DNA of 64,000 nucleotides from G963676655 sp963676655 (GCA_963676655.2 CAXXKX010000005.1:124001-188000), one strand, 5' to 3'; numbered from the stretch's first letter, positions 8,783 to 18,585 are shown. Notes: generated by a model not told the origin, from the sequence alone. Translations and numbers: made by a program.

Positions 8783-10201
8783 ATGTATAACCCGATGTCA
8801 CCCGATGCGGTCGATTTTATCGACGACGCCGAAATAAAAAACACCCTTGAATACGCCGAGCAGAATAAGCAGAACGTATCACTGATAAATGATCTTTTAA
8901 CCAAAGCTGAAGCAGGGAAAGGTCTAACCCATCGCGAGGCGGCGGTGCTGCTTGACTGTGATATTCCGGAAGCGAATGAACGCATGTACGCCCTGGCCCG
9001 GAAACTTAAACAGGAGATTTACGGTAACCGGATCGTCACGTTCGCGCCGCTCTATTTATCCAATTACTGTGTCAACGGCTGTGTTTATTGTCCATATCAC
9101 ATTTCTAACAAGAACATCACCCGTAAAAAGCTCTCGCAGCAGGAAATCCGGGACGAAGTAATCGCGTTGCAGGATATCGGCCATAAACGGCTGGCCCTGG
9201 AAACGGGCGAAGACCCTGTCATGAACCCGCTTGAGTATGTACTTGAGAGCATCAAGACCATCTACAGTATCAAACATAAGAACGGAGCGATTCGCCGGGT
9301 CAATGTAAATATCGCCGCGACGACGGTCGAGGATTACGCTAAACTTAAGGCAGCGGGCATCGGCACCTATATCTTGTTTCAGGAAACCTATCACAAGGAA
9401 ACATATGAACAGCTGCATCCGACCGGCCCTAAACATGATTATGCCTACCATACCGAAGCGATGGACCGCGCCATGGATGGCGGCATCGACGACGTAGGAC
9501 TGGGTGTATTGTTCGGACTGAATCTATATCGTTATGATTTTGTCGGACTGCTGATGCACGCTGAACATCTTGAAGCGTTCAAGGGCGTCGGGCCGCATAC
9601 GATCAGCGTGCCGCGCATCAGGCCGGCGGACGACATAGAAACTGATTCATTCTCTAACGCGATCAGTGATGAAATATTCGCGAAAATAGTCGCGTTGCTC
9701 CGCATCGCTGTCCCATATACCGGTTTGATCGTTTCAACCCGCGAATCACAGGCATCCCGTGAAAAAGTATTGGAGTTGGGAGTATCGCAGCTCAGCGGCG
9801 GTTCCCAGACCAGTGTCGGGGGCTATGCTGAACCCAAGCCGGAAGATAAAAATTCCGAACAGTTTGAAGTCAGCGATACCCGGCCGCTGGACGAAGTGGT
9901 TAAATGGCTGCTCTCGCTCGGCTTCATACCAAGTTTCTGTACCGCCTGTTATCGCGAGGGCAGAACCGGCGACCGTTTTATGCAATTGGTCAAATCCGGC
10001 AATATCGCCTGTTGCTGCCAGCCGAATGCGCTGATGACCCTGAAAGAATATCTCATGGATTACGCTTCAGATGAAACCAGAGCCATCGGCGAAAAAGTCA
10101 TTGCAGATGAATTGCAGCGGATTCCGAAAGAAAAGATCCGGGATTTCACCGTGAAACACCTGGAGGATATCGAACAGGGAAAACGGGATTTCAGGTTTTG
10201 A
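8783..10201 (+). CDS. hydG: [FeFe]-hydrogenase H-cluster maturase HydG (radical SAM)
   Basis: 472 residues, full length. HydG cleaves tyrosine to supply CO and cyanide ligands for the hydrogenase H-cluster. The radical SAM cluster motif CX3CX2C is C96-VNG-C100-VY-C103. The C-terminal auxiliary cluster motif CX2CX22C is C386, C389 and C412, which separates HydG from ThiH. An AGAGGAATT binding site precedes the ATG. It is paired with a TM1266-type gene, but hydE, hydF and a hydrogenase are absent from the window, so those must lie elsewhere in the genome. Presence implies a hydrogen-metabolising anaerobe. Confidence 0.96.
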   Translation: MYNPMSPDAVDFIDDAEIKNTLEYAEQNKQNVSLINDLLTKAEAGKGLTHREAAVLLDCDIPEANERMYALARKLKQEIYGNRIVTFAPLYLSNYCVNGCVYCPYHISNKNITRKKLSQQEIRDEVIALQDIGHKRLALETGEDPVMNPLEYVLESIKTIYSIKHKNGAIRRVNVNIAATTVEDYAKLKAAGIGTYILFQETYHKETYEQLHPTGPKHDYAYHTEAMDRAMDGGIDDVGLGVLFGLNLYRYDFVGLLMHAEHLEAFKGVGPHTISVPRIRPADDIETDSFSNAISDEIFAKIVALLRIAVPYTGLIVSTRESQASREKVLELGVSQLSGGSQTSVGGYAEPKPEDKNSEQFEVSDTRPLDEVVKWLLSLGFIPSFCTACYREGRTGDRFMQLVKSGNIACCCQPNALMTLKEYLMDYASDETRAIGEKVIADELQRIPKEKIRDFTVKHLEDIEQGKRDFRF

Positions 10202-10234
10202 CATATGATTTTGTGCAGAGATTGACACAGAATA

Positions 10235-10259
10235 GCGCCGATCTCAATGAGACCGGCGC
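10235..10259. terminator. Hairpin downstream of hydG
   Basis: GCGCCGATCTCA and TGAGACCGGCGC form a 12-bp stem with one mismatch and nearly no loop. There is no T-tract after it, so it is a weak or factor-dependent terminator, or an mRNA-end hairpin. Confidence 0.45.
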
Positions 10260-10339
10260 AGTACTTATGAATCATAAATTAGTAAGGAAAGAATAAATTC
10301 ATGTACTCACCAACGAATCTTCAGGAAACATCAAGGTGT

Positions 10340-10825
10340 TTACTTCTTTTTTGGGGAACAGTACTTACCGACTGACATGATAACTTTAAATTTTTTATTG
10401 GCGTAGATACATATCGACTTCCCTGAGGTTAGTTTTATGGAAGATGAACTGCCGATTTCATGATAACTCAGTTGTTTTTTATTGATAAGCACTGGAACCC
10501 GCAGGAATATTGAATAATCCATAGCATAAGCGCCACATGATGTTTTTCTGATGTTTTTACCAGTGAACACCAATGTTACGCTTTGCAATTTATCATCTTT
10601 AAACACCGTGCTGAATTGAACATTGCCTTTACCTGAAGATACAACCGATGCTTTATCCAGCAGATCTCCATTCTTTTCAATCTCAAGCTCAATGGCTAAA
10701 TTCGAGTTATCAACTTTTGCCAATTTGCATTCCGATGGCTTACAACTCTTTGTCGGCGTAACAATACAACCGGTAAGCAACATACCCCCTACTAAACACA
10801 CCATCAGGATTTTGTTTTTTTTCAT
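10340..10825 (-). CDS. Small lipoprotein, unknown function
   Basis: 161 residues with lipoprotein signal MKKNKILMVCLVGGMLLTGC (Cys 20) and a GGAAGGGAGTG binding site before the ATG. The mature protein is beta-rich with paired Cys (C28, C33 region) and basic C-terminal KYCSPKKK. No family recognised. It is a single-gene unit convergent with hydG. Confidence 0.75.
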   Translation of the reverse strand: MKKNKILMVCLVGGMLLTGCIVTPTKSCKPSECKLAKVDNSNLAIELEIEKNGDLLDKASVVSSGKGNVQFSTVFKDDKLQSVTLVFTGKNIRKTSCGAYAMDYSIFLRVPVLINKKQLSYHEIGSSSSIKLTSGKSICIYANKKFKVIMSVGKYCSPKKK

Positions 10826-11160
10826 GACACTCCCTTCCTTTTTGTTTTCGCATTAATATAATATAGACTGTTGATTCGGATTATGCAAATAATTTCATCT
10901 CCCTTCAGATAACAAGTGCATATCGTGCTGGTAAGGATTGTCCAAATTATTGACTATGCTTATCCCGAAATTGCAACAGACTAATGGCATCACCAGGCCG
11001 CTCCCGAAACCCAAAATTCTCTTACCGGGATGTGGCAATCCGTTTGCCGATTAAATCATACTTTTGCTATCTGTCAAATGCGGTAATAAGTATATCTATA
11101 ACCAACGCCCCTGACGACAAAAATGGCAGTCAGGGGCGTTTATCATTTTTTAAAGTATTT
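10826..11160. other. Intergenic region between lipoprotein gene and thi4
   Basis: No gene seen. It contains the promoter side of the lipoprotein gene and a strong inverted repeat at 11104-11140 next to the end of thi4. Nothing else is recognised. Confidence 0.5.
11104..11150. terminator. Strong hairpin beyond thi4
   Basis: AACGCCCCTGAC (11104-11115) and GTCAGGGGCGTT (11129-11140) form a perfect 12-bp stem with a 13-base loop. It sits 20 bases after the thi4 stop on the minus strand. The T-rich tail (TATCATTTTTT) is on the plus-strand side, so it could stop either strand. Confidence 0.6.
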
Positions 11161-11937
11161 TCAGGCTGAGAGACGTTTCATAATCAAGTCCGCCACTTTA
11201 ACTCCGGACAACAGCATGCCGCCGAAGATCGGCCCCATGCGATAGCCGCCGGATACGTTGCTGGCGCTCATTCCACAGGCGTAAAGCCCCGGATAATATT
11301 CCCTGGTACTGCCGACAGTCTGCTGTTCACCGGTTTCGGCCCACATCGGTTTCTCGCCAATGATCCCGCCGGTTTCGGTATCAAGTTTGATTCCGGCTTT
11401 GCCAGACGCCAGTTTAACGATTTCGCTCGGATGCCCGGTGCCGTCAATTACCGCTTTAGACATTACCGTCAACGGATCGACGTGCATACCCAGCCGTTCG
11501 ACCGGGGTCCAGTTGATAACCAGTCCGCCGACCTGATTCTCTTTAAACACAATATCTTCAACACTGACACTGTTGAAGAGTTTGGCTCCAGCCTTCATGG
11601 CTCCGAAGATCAGGCCGCTGGCCATTTCCACCGTATCCAGCGTATAGTAGCCGTCCTCGACTTCGCGGTAGCCGATGTTAAAATCATCAAGGATATGCAG
11701 TGCTTCTTTTTGCACCACCGCTTCATTGAACAGCATGCCCCCGCCCCAGACGCCGCCGCCGGGCGCCAGTTTGCGTTCAAAAATTGCGGTTTTGTAGCCG
11801 GATTGCGCCAGATAACGGGCCGCGACCAAACCGGACGGACCGGCCCCGACGATTGCGACGTCCACATCCAGGCCGTCGATGAATTTTTCCGTAAAGCGGT
11901 TGACGATGGCAACGGAAATTGCACGTTCAGTAAACAT
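11161..11937 (-). CDS. thi4: Sulfide-dependent adenosine diphosphate thiazole synthase (Thi4)
   Basis: 258 residues, full length for prokaryotic Thi4. It makes the thiazole half of thiamine from NAD and glycine. The FAD/NAD-like dinucleotide motif is GAGPSG (31-36), followed by FERKLAPGGGVWGGGMLF and the C-terminal GMSASNVSGGYRMGPIFGGMLLSG. At the position where suicidal plant and yeast Thi4 carry the sulfur-donating Cys, this protein has His (GMH152VDPLT), the type that uses free sulfide catalytically as in Methanocaldococcus; this fits a sulfidic anoxic habitat. A TPP riboswitch lies directly upstream on the same strand, so expression should fall when thiamine diphosphate is plentiful. Confidence 0.95.
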   Translation of the reverse strand: MFTERAISVAIVNRFTEKFIDGLDVDVAIVGAGPSGLVAARYLAQSGYKTAIFERKLAPGGGVWGGGMLFNEAVVQKEALHILDDFNIGYREVEDGYYTLDTVEMASGLIFGAMKAGAKLFNSVSVEDIVFKENQVGGLVINWTPVERLGMHVDPLTVMSKAVIDGTGHPSEIVKLASGKAGIKLDTETGGIIGEKPMWAETGEQQTVGSTREYYPGLYACGMSASNVSGGYRMGPIFGGMLLSGVKVADLIMKRLSA

Positions 11938-12009
11938 ATTACATGCTCCAATTAATGGGACAATGCCATTGGAAGCGGGAAGGAGAGGAGTTTTTAATTA
12001 TCCAGTTGT

Positions 12010-12100
12010 TCTTCAGGTTTCCTACGCCGGCATTATCCGGTTCAGGTTAAACGGGTATGATCTCAGTCGCGTCCGGATTGACGCAACACCCCGACTGTTC
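12010..12100 (-). promoter_or_regulatory. TPP riboswitch (THI element) upstream of thi4
   Basis: Read on the minus strand, the region shows CGGGGTGT, a P3 stem GTTGCGTC/GACGCGAC, the CTGAGATCATACCCG core, AACCTGAACCGGATAATG and CCGGCGTAGGAAA. These are the conserved THI-box blocks in correct order and spacing. It ends about 70 bases before the thi4 start. No clear T-tract terminator is visible after it, so control by translation initiation is possible. Confidence 0.95.
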
Positions 12101-12496
12101 TAAGCGGTCAAGCTTATTTTTCTATAACACCACAGGCTTCGATTTATGTTCAAATACTGCGATTATTTTCTTATAGATAATTTACTCCTTAAAACAAAAA
12201 ATACAAACCATCAATCACAAGTATTCAGGGTCTTTGTGTAATGGCTATTTTCTCTGGACACATCTTCTTACATTTTACGCTCAGACGTAATTGAAAAAGC
12301 TCAAATCACTTTTCCAATCACATCGCTTCAGATGAAATGAGGATACTGCGGCGAACAAGTTAGCCAACTTAATTTCGCCTGCGGCGAACAGCGGTTCTTC
12401 GCTGGACCACGCCCGCGTACGACGCGGTAAGATTATACTGCTTCGCAGATTTTTCTTTTTTGATGAGGAGAAAAGCAGGATATAGATGAAAAAAAC
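12101..12496. other. Non-coding stretch between riboswitch and GH78-like gene
   Basis: No coding region is supported. It should contain the thi4 promoter on the minus strand. GC-rich short repeats of GCGGCGAAC occur at about 12350-12400. No terminator with T-tract is seen after the GH78-like gene. Confidence 0.45.
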
Positions 12497-14755
12497 TTAG
12501 AACTCTTCCGAACAAATGTTGTAAACTGAACTTTGCTCATCATAAACCGGTATAATGGTCCGGGGATGGCGAATCCTGATATTTTTGCCGGAAATAGAAA
12601 TGGAAACCGGTCCGTCCGGAGTCATAACTTCACCGGAAACATTATTCAGAATGCCGGAAACCGGCGCGACTGTAAACTTCTTGAAACCGGGTTCCAACGG
12701 CGTAATGCCAAGCAGCGCGGAATGGCAGAAATAAGCCGGAATAGCCGACCAGCCGTGACAAAGACTGCCGGCTCCGTCGAAATCGGCCGCACCTTTGATC
12801 GTCTCCCAGAAACTTGTCGCGCCGTTATTCAGCATATATCCCCATTGATCAAGCATATCGTCGAAAACCCATTGCGCGTATTTACCGCCGCCGGAGAACA
12901 GCGCCTGATATTTGTATAATGATTGCGACAGAGTGGTTGCTACCATGCCGTTTTCCGGCTGTATCAAGCGGTCAAGCAACTCTTTCCGGCCAGTCCCGCT
13001 AAGCACCGCCAATGCCTGGACCAGTTCACAGAAATGACCGGGGATGCTTTGTTCACCAAGATAGGTTTGATAAGCCTGCTCCGATTCGCACCAGAATGCT
13101 TTATCGAAAGCCTGCTTTGTCTTTGCCGCCTGCAGCCGGTAATCTTCGGCCGCCTGTACTTCGCCGCAAAAACAACAGATATCCGAAGCAGCCTCAAGCG
13201 CCGAAATGTAAAACAGATTCAGCGGTGCGTCAAAACGATTATTTTTTATCTCAGTCCAGGCAAAACAGAAATTTCCATTATCTACTCCGTCCAGACCGTC
13301 GGCCCAATCATAGAAGTGCCAGTAGCCCTTCCCTTTCGGACAAGGCAGCAGATCATTTTCGCACGTAGCCGTCAACGAATCTAAAATCAGCCGGACCTGT
13401 GGCATTTGAGTTTCAACAAAAGTTTTATCACCGGAGTACATGAGATAATCGCGCACCGCGGCAATCCAGGCAAACGTAAACGACGGGATTACAAAATCGG
13501 CCGCGTTCGATGGAGCGGTAAGCGGAATAAAGTTATTCGGCCTCATGCCCTGCCCCAGCAGTTCAAGCGATACCTTTGGGAATTCATATTCGCCGAAAAC
13601 ATAATATCCGGTCAAAGCCTGATTGCGGCCGTCATTGGCGTAAAGCCCCTGCTCCCGCCACGGAGTATCCTCGTAGTGTTCATGCATACACAGATGCAGG
13701 GTTCTGCCGCACACCTCATATATCTTGTTAAGCAGTGAATCCTCACCGTTGAATTTACCGGCAAAAGCGATCGGGTATTCAAACGGGATCAAGCCCGCAT
13801 AATGAATCTTCATCTGCTCTGAACCGGAACTTGCGTTAATCTGGATATAACGTCCCGAATAACGGTTATTGTAATGAGTAAAGGTCTGTCGCCCTTCGCC
13901 GCAAATGTAGAGTGAGGCGAAATTCCGGCTGCCGATCCTGGCTCCGACCCGCATTTGCGCCAAATGCTGACCAACCGCAATATCCAACACCGTTCCGACC
14001 GGAGCCTCAACTTCAAAAGTGATGAAGCCGCATTCCTCCCGCCCCATATCGACAATTATAAAACTACCGCCCCCCGCACCATCTTCCGGCGACAGGAAAT
14101 CGCTTTGCATTAATTGTCCAACCGTCTTGCCGTCAACCTCGCCCGACCTGATAAAACTGCCTTTGGCAATTACAGTCATCGAGGTTTGCGGTTTAAGTTC
14201 CGGCAGCGGCAACGGTCGCGGTTCAGGAATAGGACGGTCAATGAGATCACCCGACTGAATCTTTTGCCAGTTCCCCGCTGTTTTACGCGCGTCATATTCA
14301 AAAACAAAACCCATTTGAGGAGTAAGCCTGGCAATTTCGCCGCTGCGGTAAGCCGGATCAAGCTGGTATTCGGTATCGCCGCCGCTGGCAATAACTTTGT
14401 TGCCGCAATCTAACGCATATAACAAAGAAGCCGCGGCCGGGATATGCGAAAAATGATCTATCCCGAAATGATATCCGAGAATATTTAATTCATTGTCACC
14501 TTCAAGCAGATATTCGCCCACTTCGACCGTGGTGCAAGTCGGCTTGTCCGGGAAGTCTGAAAACTGTCCGGTGGCAATAAAATGCCCGTTCAGGAATACC
14601 GAGAAATTACCTTCGCAACTGATCGACAGAACCGGTTTTCCGTTCCATGATTCCAAATTAAAGACATGACGAAAACGGATATATTGATTAACCGCGTCAG
14701 AGTACTGGACGGGCCAGACCCAGCGGGCTTTTGCTACAGCTTCATTCATAAACAT
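12497..14755 (-). CDS. GH78-like alpha-L-rhamnosidase family protein
   Basis: About 752 residues from the ATG at 14755; a longer frame opens at 14833 and another ATG lies at 14749, so the start is uncertain. No signal peptide. The N-terminal beta-sandwich has the FLNGHFIATGQ carbohydrate-binding-like strand seen in GH78 and related enzymes. The (alpha/alpha)6 domain carries HYEDTPWREQGLYANDGR (catalytic-acid region), then NNGATSFWETIKG and GSLCHGWSAIPAYF, followed by a C-terminal beta-domain. It stands alone, so substrate cannot be read from neighbours. Rhamnosidase activity is inferred from family. Confidence 0.8.
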   Translation of the reverse strand: MFMNEAVAKARWVWPVQYSDAVNQYIRFRHVFNLESWNGKPVLSISCEGNFSVFLNGHFIATGQFSDFPDKPTCTTVEVGEYLLEGDNELNILGYHFGIDHFSHIPAAASLLYALDCGNKVIASGGDTEYQLDPAYRSGEIARLTPQMGFVFEYDARKTAGNWQKIQSGDLIDRPIPEPRPLPLPELKPQTSMTVIAKGSFIRSGEVDGKTVGQLMQSDFLSPEDGAGGGSFIIVDMGREECGFITFEVEAPVGTVLDIAVGQHLAQMRVGARIGSRNFASLYICGEGRQTFTHYNNRYSGRYIQINASSGSEQMKIHYAGLIPFEYPIAFAGKFNGEDSLLNKIYEVCGRTLHLCMHEHYEDTPWREQGLYANDGRNQALTGYYVFGEYEFPKVSLELLGQGMRPNNFIPLTAPSNAADFVIPSFTFAWIAAVRDYLMYSGDKTFVETQMPQVRLILDSLTATCENDLLPCPKGKGYWHFYDWADGLDGVDNGNFCFAWTEIKNNRFDAPLNLFYISALEAASDICCFCGEVQAAEDYRLQAAKTKQAFDKAFWCESEQAYQTYLGEQSIPGHFCELVQALAVLSGTGRKELLDRLIQPENGMVATTLSQSLYKYQALFSGGGKYAQWVFDDMLDQWGYMLNNGATSFWETIKGAADFDGAGSLCHGWSAIPAYFCHSALLGITPLEPGFKKFTVAPVSGILNNVSGEVMTPDGPVSISISGKNIRIRHPRTIIPVYDEQSSVYNICSEEF

Positions 14756-15074
14756 AATTATCTTGAAAAATCCTCTGCACATTTCATTTCTGTTAACGTG
14801 AGCAAGTATAATATAAGTTATTCTTTGTGTCAAGTTAAAAATGATTTATAAAATAAAATTGCCCTTAATACCGAATAGTAAACGGTCCCGATTGGACTGG
14901 CAGAAAACATAAGTAATAGTCGTTACCATCAATCAGTGACTCAAGAATTAAACTGTGGATGTGAGGCTAACGCATCCAAGCGCTTTCATCGAAAGCGACA
15001 CCACTGACCGCAACGAAAATGTTCAATGATTTGAGTTGGGCCCCCAATAAAGATTCTCATTTCCTGACAACCGA
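14756..15074. other. Intergenic region upstream of the GH78-like gene
   Basis: No gene seen. A small perfect hairpin CGCTTTC-ATC-GAAAGCG lies at 14981-14997. The AT-rich stretch near 14810-14870 is a plausible promoter area for the minus-strand gene, but no promoter is clear enough to call. Confidence 0.45.
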
Positions 15075-15716
15075 TCAAATAGATATATTCATATCTATAG
15101 GCGATCGACTATCTTTCTTTATTTTATATTTTACAACTTTCATATTAGCATCAAAACTTAAATACAAAATAAGTTTTTTTGTATGATCATTAAATAAAAT
15201 ATCATATTTAATTTTTTGCTTGTTGCTATCTTCGCTTCTTGATGAAAAATATATTACTGAAGTTTTATAATTAAAAGGTATTTGTTTCTTTTTTATGAAC
15301 TTAATACTTTCAATCAAGTATTTCTGAAACACAACATTCCACGATAACATATCTCTGAAATTACGTTTATTAAGAAAAGTAGTACCAGAAGGATGGGAAT
15401 CCATGAGTTGCACCTTGGTAATTTTGCCTGATTTATCGAACATAAGAACAAGAACTTTATCGGTATTATAATAACATATTACAATCTCATCAATTGTTTC
15501 CTCTTTATCATAACGATTCACTTGAATTGATTCCACAGGGTTATCAGTATCTATCTTTATTGATTCCTTATTTGCTGAAATATAAGATTTTGCTTTGTTT
15601 ATATAGCTAATGGTACGCTCCTCAAATCTACTCACAGAAGACTTTGATTGCGCGATACAATTTGAATCCGCAAACAGCAGACATATGAGCAATGTTATCA
15701 ATCGTACATACTTCAT
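15075..15716 (-). CDS. Secreted protein of unknown function
   Basis: 213 residues from the ATG at 15716, chosen because GGAAGGAGTC precedes it and the product then begins with a signal peptide (MKYVRLITLLICLLFADSNCIAQ). The Cys at about residue 20 is followed by IAQ and the lipobox is poor, so either signal peptidase could act. The mature part is Lys- and Ile-rich with alternating beta strands. The gene is notably more AT-rich than its neighbours, which may mean a different history. No family recognised. Confidence 0.65.
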   Translation of the reverse strand: MKYVRLITLLICLLFADSNCIAQSKSSVSRFEERTISYINKAKSYISANKESIKIDTDNPVESIQVNRYDKEETIDEIVICYYNTDKVLVLMFDKSGKITKVQLMDSHPSGTTFLNKRNFRDMLSWNVVFQKYLIESIKFIKKKQIPFNYKTSVIYFSSRSEDSNKQKIKYDILFNDHTKKLILYLSFDANMKVVKYKIKKDSRSPIDMNISI

Positions 15717-16281
15717 TTCTGAGACTCCTTCCATTCTGTTAAGTACCGACATAATTTCCCCTTTATACGTTATCTGTAAATTAATTAAATATACTACATG
15801 CCACTAAACTCTTCAAGGTGAATATTCTAATCGCATTATACCTTCAGCCTGATTTTTTGATTTGTTATTGGCTCCCCGGCGTTGCCCGGGTCTGGAAAGT
15901 TTCGCTCTTACAGATCTTTTTATTGCTTCAGAAACTTCTGTCCATAAGCCTCAGCTACAGAGTCTACGGCAATGCAGTGGAAATATTGGATCACATATAA
16001 AAAATCTATTTTTACCGGTGGGACAGAAACCAAGCAATCAGCACGGCAGCCCCGGAAACGCGGACGCATCAAAGGTACCGTCCCGTACCCGCTTCAGGAG
16101 TAGAATTAAACGGCTAGATTTACCGGTCTCCCCCCTTTTGGCCGGCGGAACGCCCGCGTGCGGACGAGACGCCCGCACGCTCGGGGGCATTAAATTTTTT
16201 GTAATTTCATTAAAACATGAAAAATCGCTTAAAAAACAAAAAGAACCTTTTTAACTTAGAGAAATAGTCCCTCCAGCATAT
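15717..16281. other. Intergenic region with a GC-rich palindrome
   Basis: No credible gene. At 16156-16180 a palindrome GCGTGCGG...CCGCACGC with loop ACGAGACGC resembles the larger hairpin at 18586-18620; the two share a GCGGACG(G/A)GACG core. The surrounding short open frames are low-quality translations of repeat DNA. Confidence 0.55.
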
Positions 16282-18030
16282 TTAAACTGTTTTTTTCCTG
16301 CTGAACTTCTGCCGACTCTTTTTAACCTTTTTACCGTCGGAACGTCCGGCGTCAGCGAATTTACCGTCACGTTTCGGCTTACGCTTTTTGTAGCGCTTTT
16401 CAGTTTGTTCCTGTGCGTTTTGTTCTGTCGCTTTGCCGTCTTTGTCAGAAGCCATCTCAACCAATGATTTATTACCGCGCCCCTCACTTTGGAAAGCGTC
16501 GATAATAATTTCAGCGGAAGCGAAAGGAACTGTAATAAATGAGAAAGTATCAAAGCATTTCACGCCCTGGACCAGATGACTTTTAACTCTGGCCTTGTAC
16601 CAGATCTCATCAACAAGCCGCTTGGGATTGAATCCGTCTTTTTTTCCGAGCGCGACAAATAATCTGGCGGTTCCCTGATCGTCCACCCCGTCGCCGTCGC
16701 GACGTCTTTTGCCGCCGATATCGCCGTAACTCTCAGCCATCAGTTCTTCCTTCAAGGTATGTTTCAAAAGCGCTGCAACCACGGAGGCGGCATCCTGTTC
16801 TTCCAGAAGTTCGTAAGCCAGGTCAAGGTAGTCGGGGCTGTCTTCTTCTATCAGACTGGAAACTGATTCCTTGAGTTTATTCTTTTTGCTTTCGACAATT
16901 GATTCGGCATCCGGCAAAGGCTGTTTCTTGATATCGGTCTTGACCACTTTCTTGATGTGGGTCAGCTTGCGGTATTCAGCCGGGGTGACAAACGTTATCG
17001 CGGTGCCCTTGTTGCCGGCGCGACCGGTCCGCCCTACCCGATGAACATAAGCCTCCGGGTCCTGCGGAATAGAATAGTTGATAACATGGGTCAGGTTGTT
17101 GATGTCGATCCCGCGCGCGGCCACATCGGTCGCAATCAGGATATTGGACGCCTTGCGCTTGATCCGGTCGATAACTTTCAGACGCTGCGGCTGGGAGATA
17201 TCGCCGTGCAGCGCCTCGGCGTTGTAACCGCGATTGGCCAGCATTTCGACAACCTCGTCGACATCATTACGGGTCCGGCAGAAAACCAGCCCGAAAAAGT
17301 CGGTTTCCATATCAATGATCCGGCACAAGACTTCGAACTTGTCCACCCGACGCACTTCAAAATAAATCTGCTCGGTGAGATTGGTGGTCAACTGTTGTTT
17401 TTTTACCTTGACAATCTCATACTCATGCATGAATTTTTTGGCGATTCGCATAATCGGATCCGGCATTGTCGCGGAGAACATCAGCATCTGCTTTTCCGGC
17501 GGCGTGGAGTCGAGAATCAGTTCGATATCCTCGATAAACCCCATATTAAGCATTTCATCCGCCTCGTCGAGGACCGCGAAGGAAATCTCGTCAAGCGCCA
17601 GCGCGTCACGCTGGATCAGGTCGATAACCCGTCCGGGAGTACCGACCACGATATCCACGCCTTTGTTGAGCCGGCGCAGTTGAATGTCGATTGACTGGCC
17701 GCCGTAGATCGGCATCACTTCCAGCGGACTGTTGCCCTTGAGCGAGTTGATTTCTTCGGCCACCTGGATCGCCAGTTCGCGGGTCGGGGCCAGAATCAGA
17801 GCTTGGACGTGGTTGCAGTGCTGTTGAATCTTTTCAAGGATCGGGATACCGAACGCGGCGGTCTTGCCGGTCCCGGTCTGGGCCTGGCCGATAACGTCTT
17901 TTTCCCCCTGCAGCAGCAAGGGAATCGTCTGGGCCTGAATCGGCGACGGTTCTTCAAAACCTTTTTTTCCAAGGGCTTCGAGCACTCTTTCGGAAATGCC
18001 CAGTTCTCTAAACTTCTCTAAATTACTCAT
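16282..18030 (-). CDS. DEAD-box ATP-dependent RNA helicase with DbpA-type C-terminal domain
   Basis: 582 residues from the ATG at 18030, which has AGGAAC before it; an upstream in-frame start at 18093 is unlikely. The order is Q-motif (F-E-E-P-SPIQAQ), motif I AQTGTGKT (50-57), DEAD (155-158), SAT (186-188), then HRVGRTGRAG. Near residue 460 a DbpA/CsdA-like RNA-binding domain (LFVALGKKDGF) follows, and the end is a very basic Lys/Arg tail. Such CsdA/DeaD-like proteins unwind RNA in ribosome assembly and cold adaptation. The leader has a strong inverted repeat (18150-18183), which could be a structured 5' UTR. Confidence 0.93.
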   Translation of the reverse strand: MSNLEKFRELGISERVLEALGKKGFEEPSPIQAQTIPLLLQGEKDVIGQAQTGTGKTAAFGIPILEKIQQHCNHVQALILAPTRELAIQVAEEINSLKGNSPLEVMPIYGGQSIDIQLRRLNKGVDIVVGTPGRVIDLIQRDALALDEISFAVLDEADEMLNMGFIEDIELILDSTPPEKQMLMFSATMPDPIMRIAKKFMHEYEIVKVKKQQLTTNLTEQIYFEVRRVDKFEVLCRIIDMETDFFGLVFCRTRNDVDEVVEMLANRGYNAEALHGDISQPQRLKVIDRIKRKASNILIATDVAARGIDINNLTHVINYSIPQDPEAYVHRVGRTGRAGNKGTAITFVTPAEYRKLTHIKKVVKTDIKKQPLPDAESIVESKKNKLKESVSSLIEEDSPDYLDLAYELLEEQDAASVVAALLKHTLKEELMAESYGDIGGKRRRDGDGVDDQGTARLFVALGKKDGFNPKRLVDEIWYKARVKSHLVQGVKCFDTFSFITVPFASAEIIIDAFQSEGRGNKSLVEMASDKDGKATEQNAQEQTEKRYKKRKPKRDGKFADAGRSDGKKVKKSRQKFSRKKTV

Positions 18031-18149
18031 GTTTGTTCCTGTTTGTGAATCCATGTGAACCAAGTGATATGAAAAAATACAATGCAAAAACAAACTGAAG
18101 AAGACTAAACGAAGATGATTCCGGGCGCTACACCCCGGAAATCCCGGCT

Positions 18150-18183
18150 AAAGTTACTTATTTTGTCGCAATTAAGTAACTTT
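18150..18183. repeat. Perfect 11-bp inverted repeat in the helicase leader
   Basis: AAAGTTACTTA (18150-18160) and TAAGTAACTTT (18173-18183) are exact reverse complements around a 12-base loop, about 120 bases before the helicase start. It may be an operator or a leader RNA hairpin. Confidence 0.6.
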
Positions 18184-18585
18184 GAACCCTTTGTAAGTAT
18201 TCGCCGCGATATTTCGGCAACTTATCAACATCTTTCGCAACAAGATGCGGAGTTAACTTTGTTACTTATCTAATTTTATTAAATCACTGTGCCCAAATGA
18301 ACCGTTGTTCATTGTGCCGGTTTTCGCTCCTGGCGGAAAACCATTTTTCTTTTATACTGTCACGCTCCGATAGCGCAACCGCAAACATTGGGATACAGTC
18401 AGTATCCCCGCCAATAAGCCGTTTCGAATCAAAATTTACTCTAATCCATTAACGGCAAACGCATAATATAGCATCGATAATGAATAATTCAATCAGAACA
18501 ACGTGGAAAAGTTATGAGTTGTGAGTTGCGAGTTGAGAGTGGTGAGTGCAAGAAAAAGCATAAGTCCGCGACTGCTGGTATTTAC

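Noticed and set aside
10235..10259. Strong intrinsic terminator after hydG
   Set aside because: The stem is good but the T-tract is missing, so it is listed only as a hairpin with low confidence.
16957..17694. 245-residue plus-strand frame opposite the DEAD-box helicase
   Set aside because: Antisense shadow of conserved helicase motifs.
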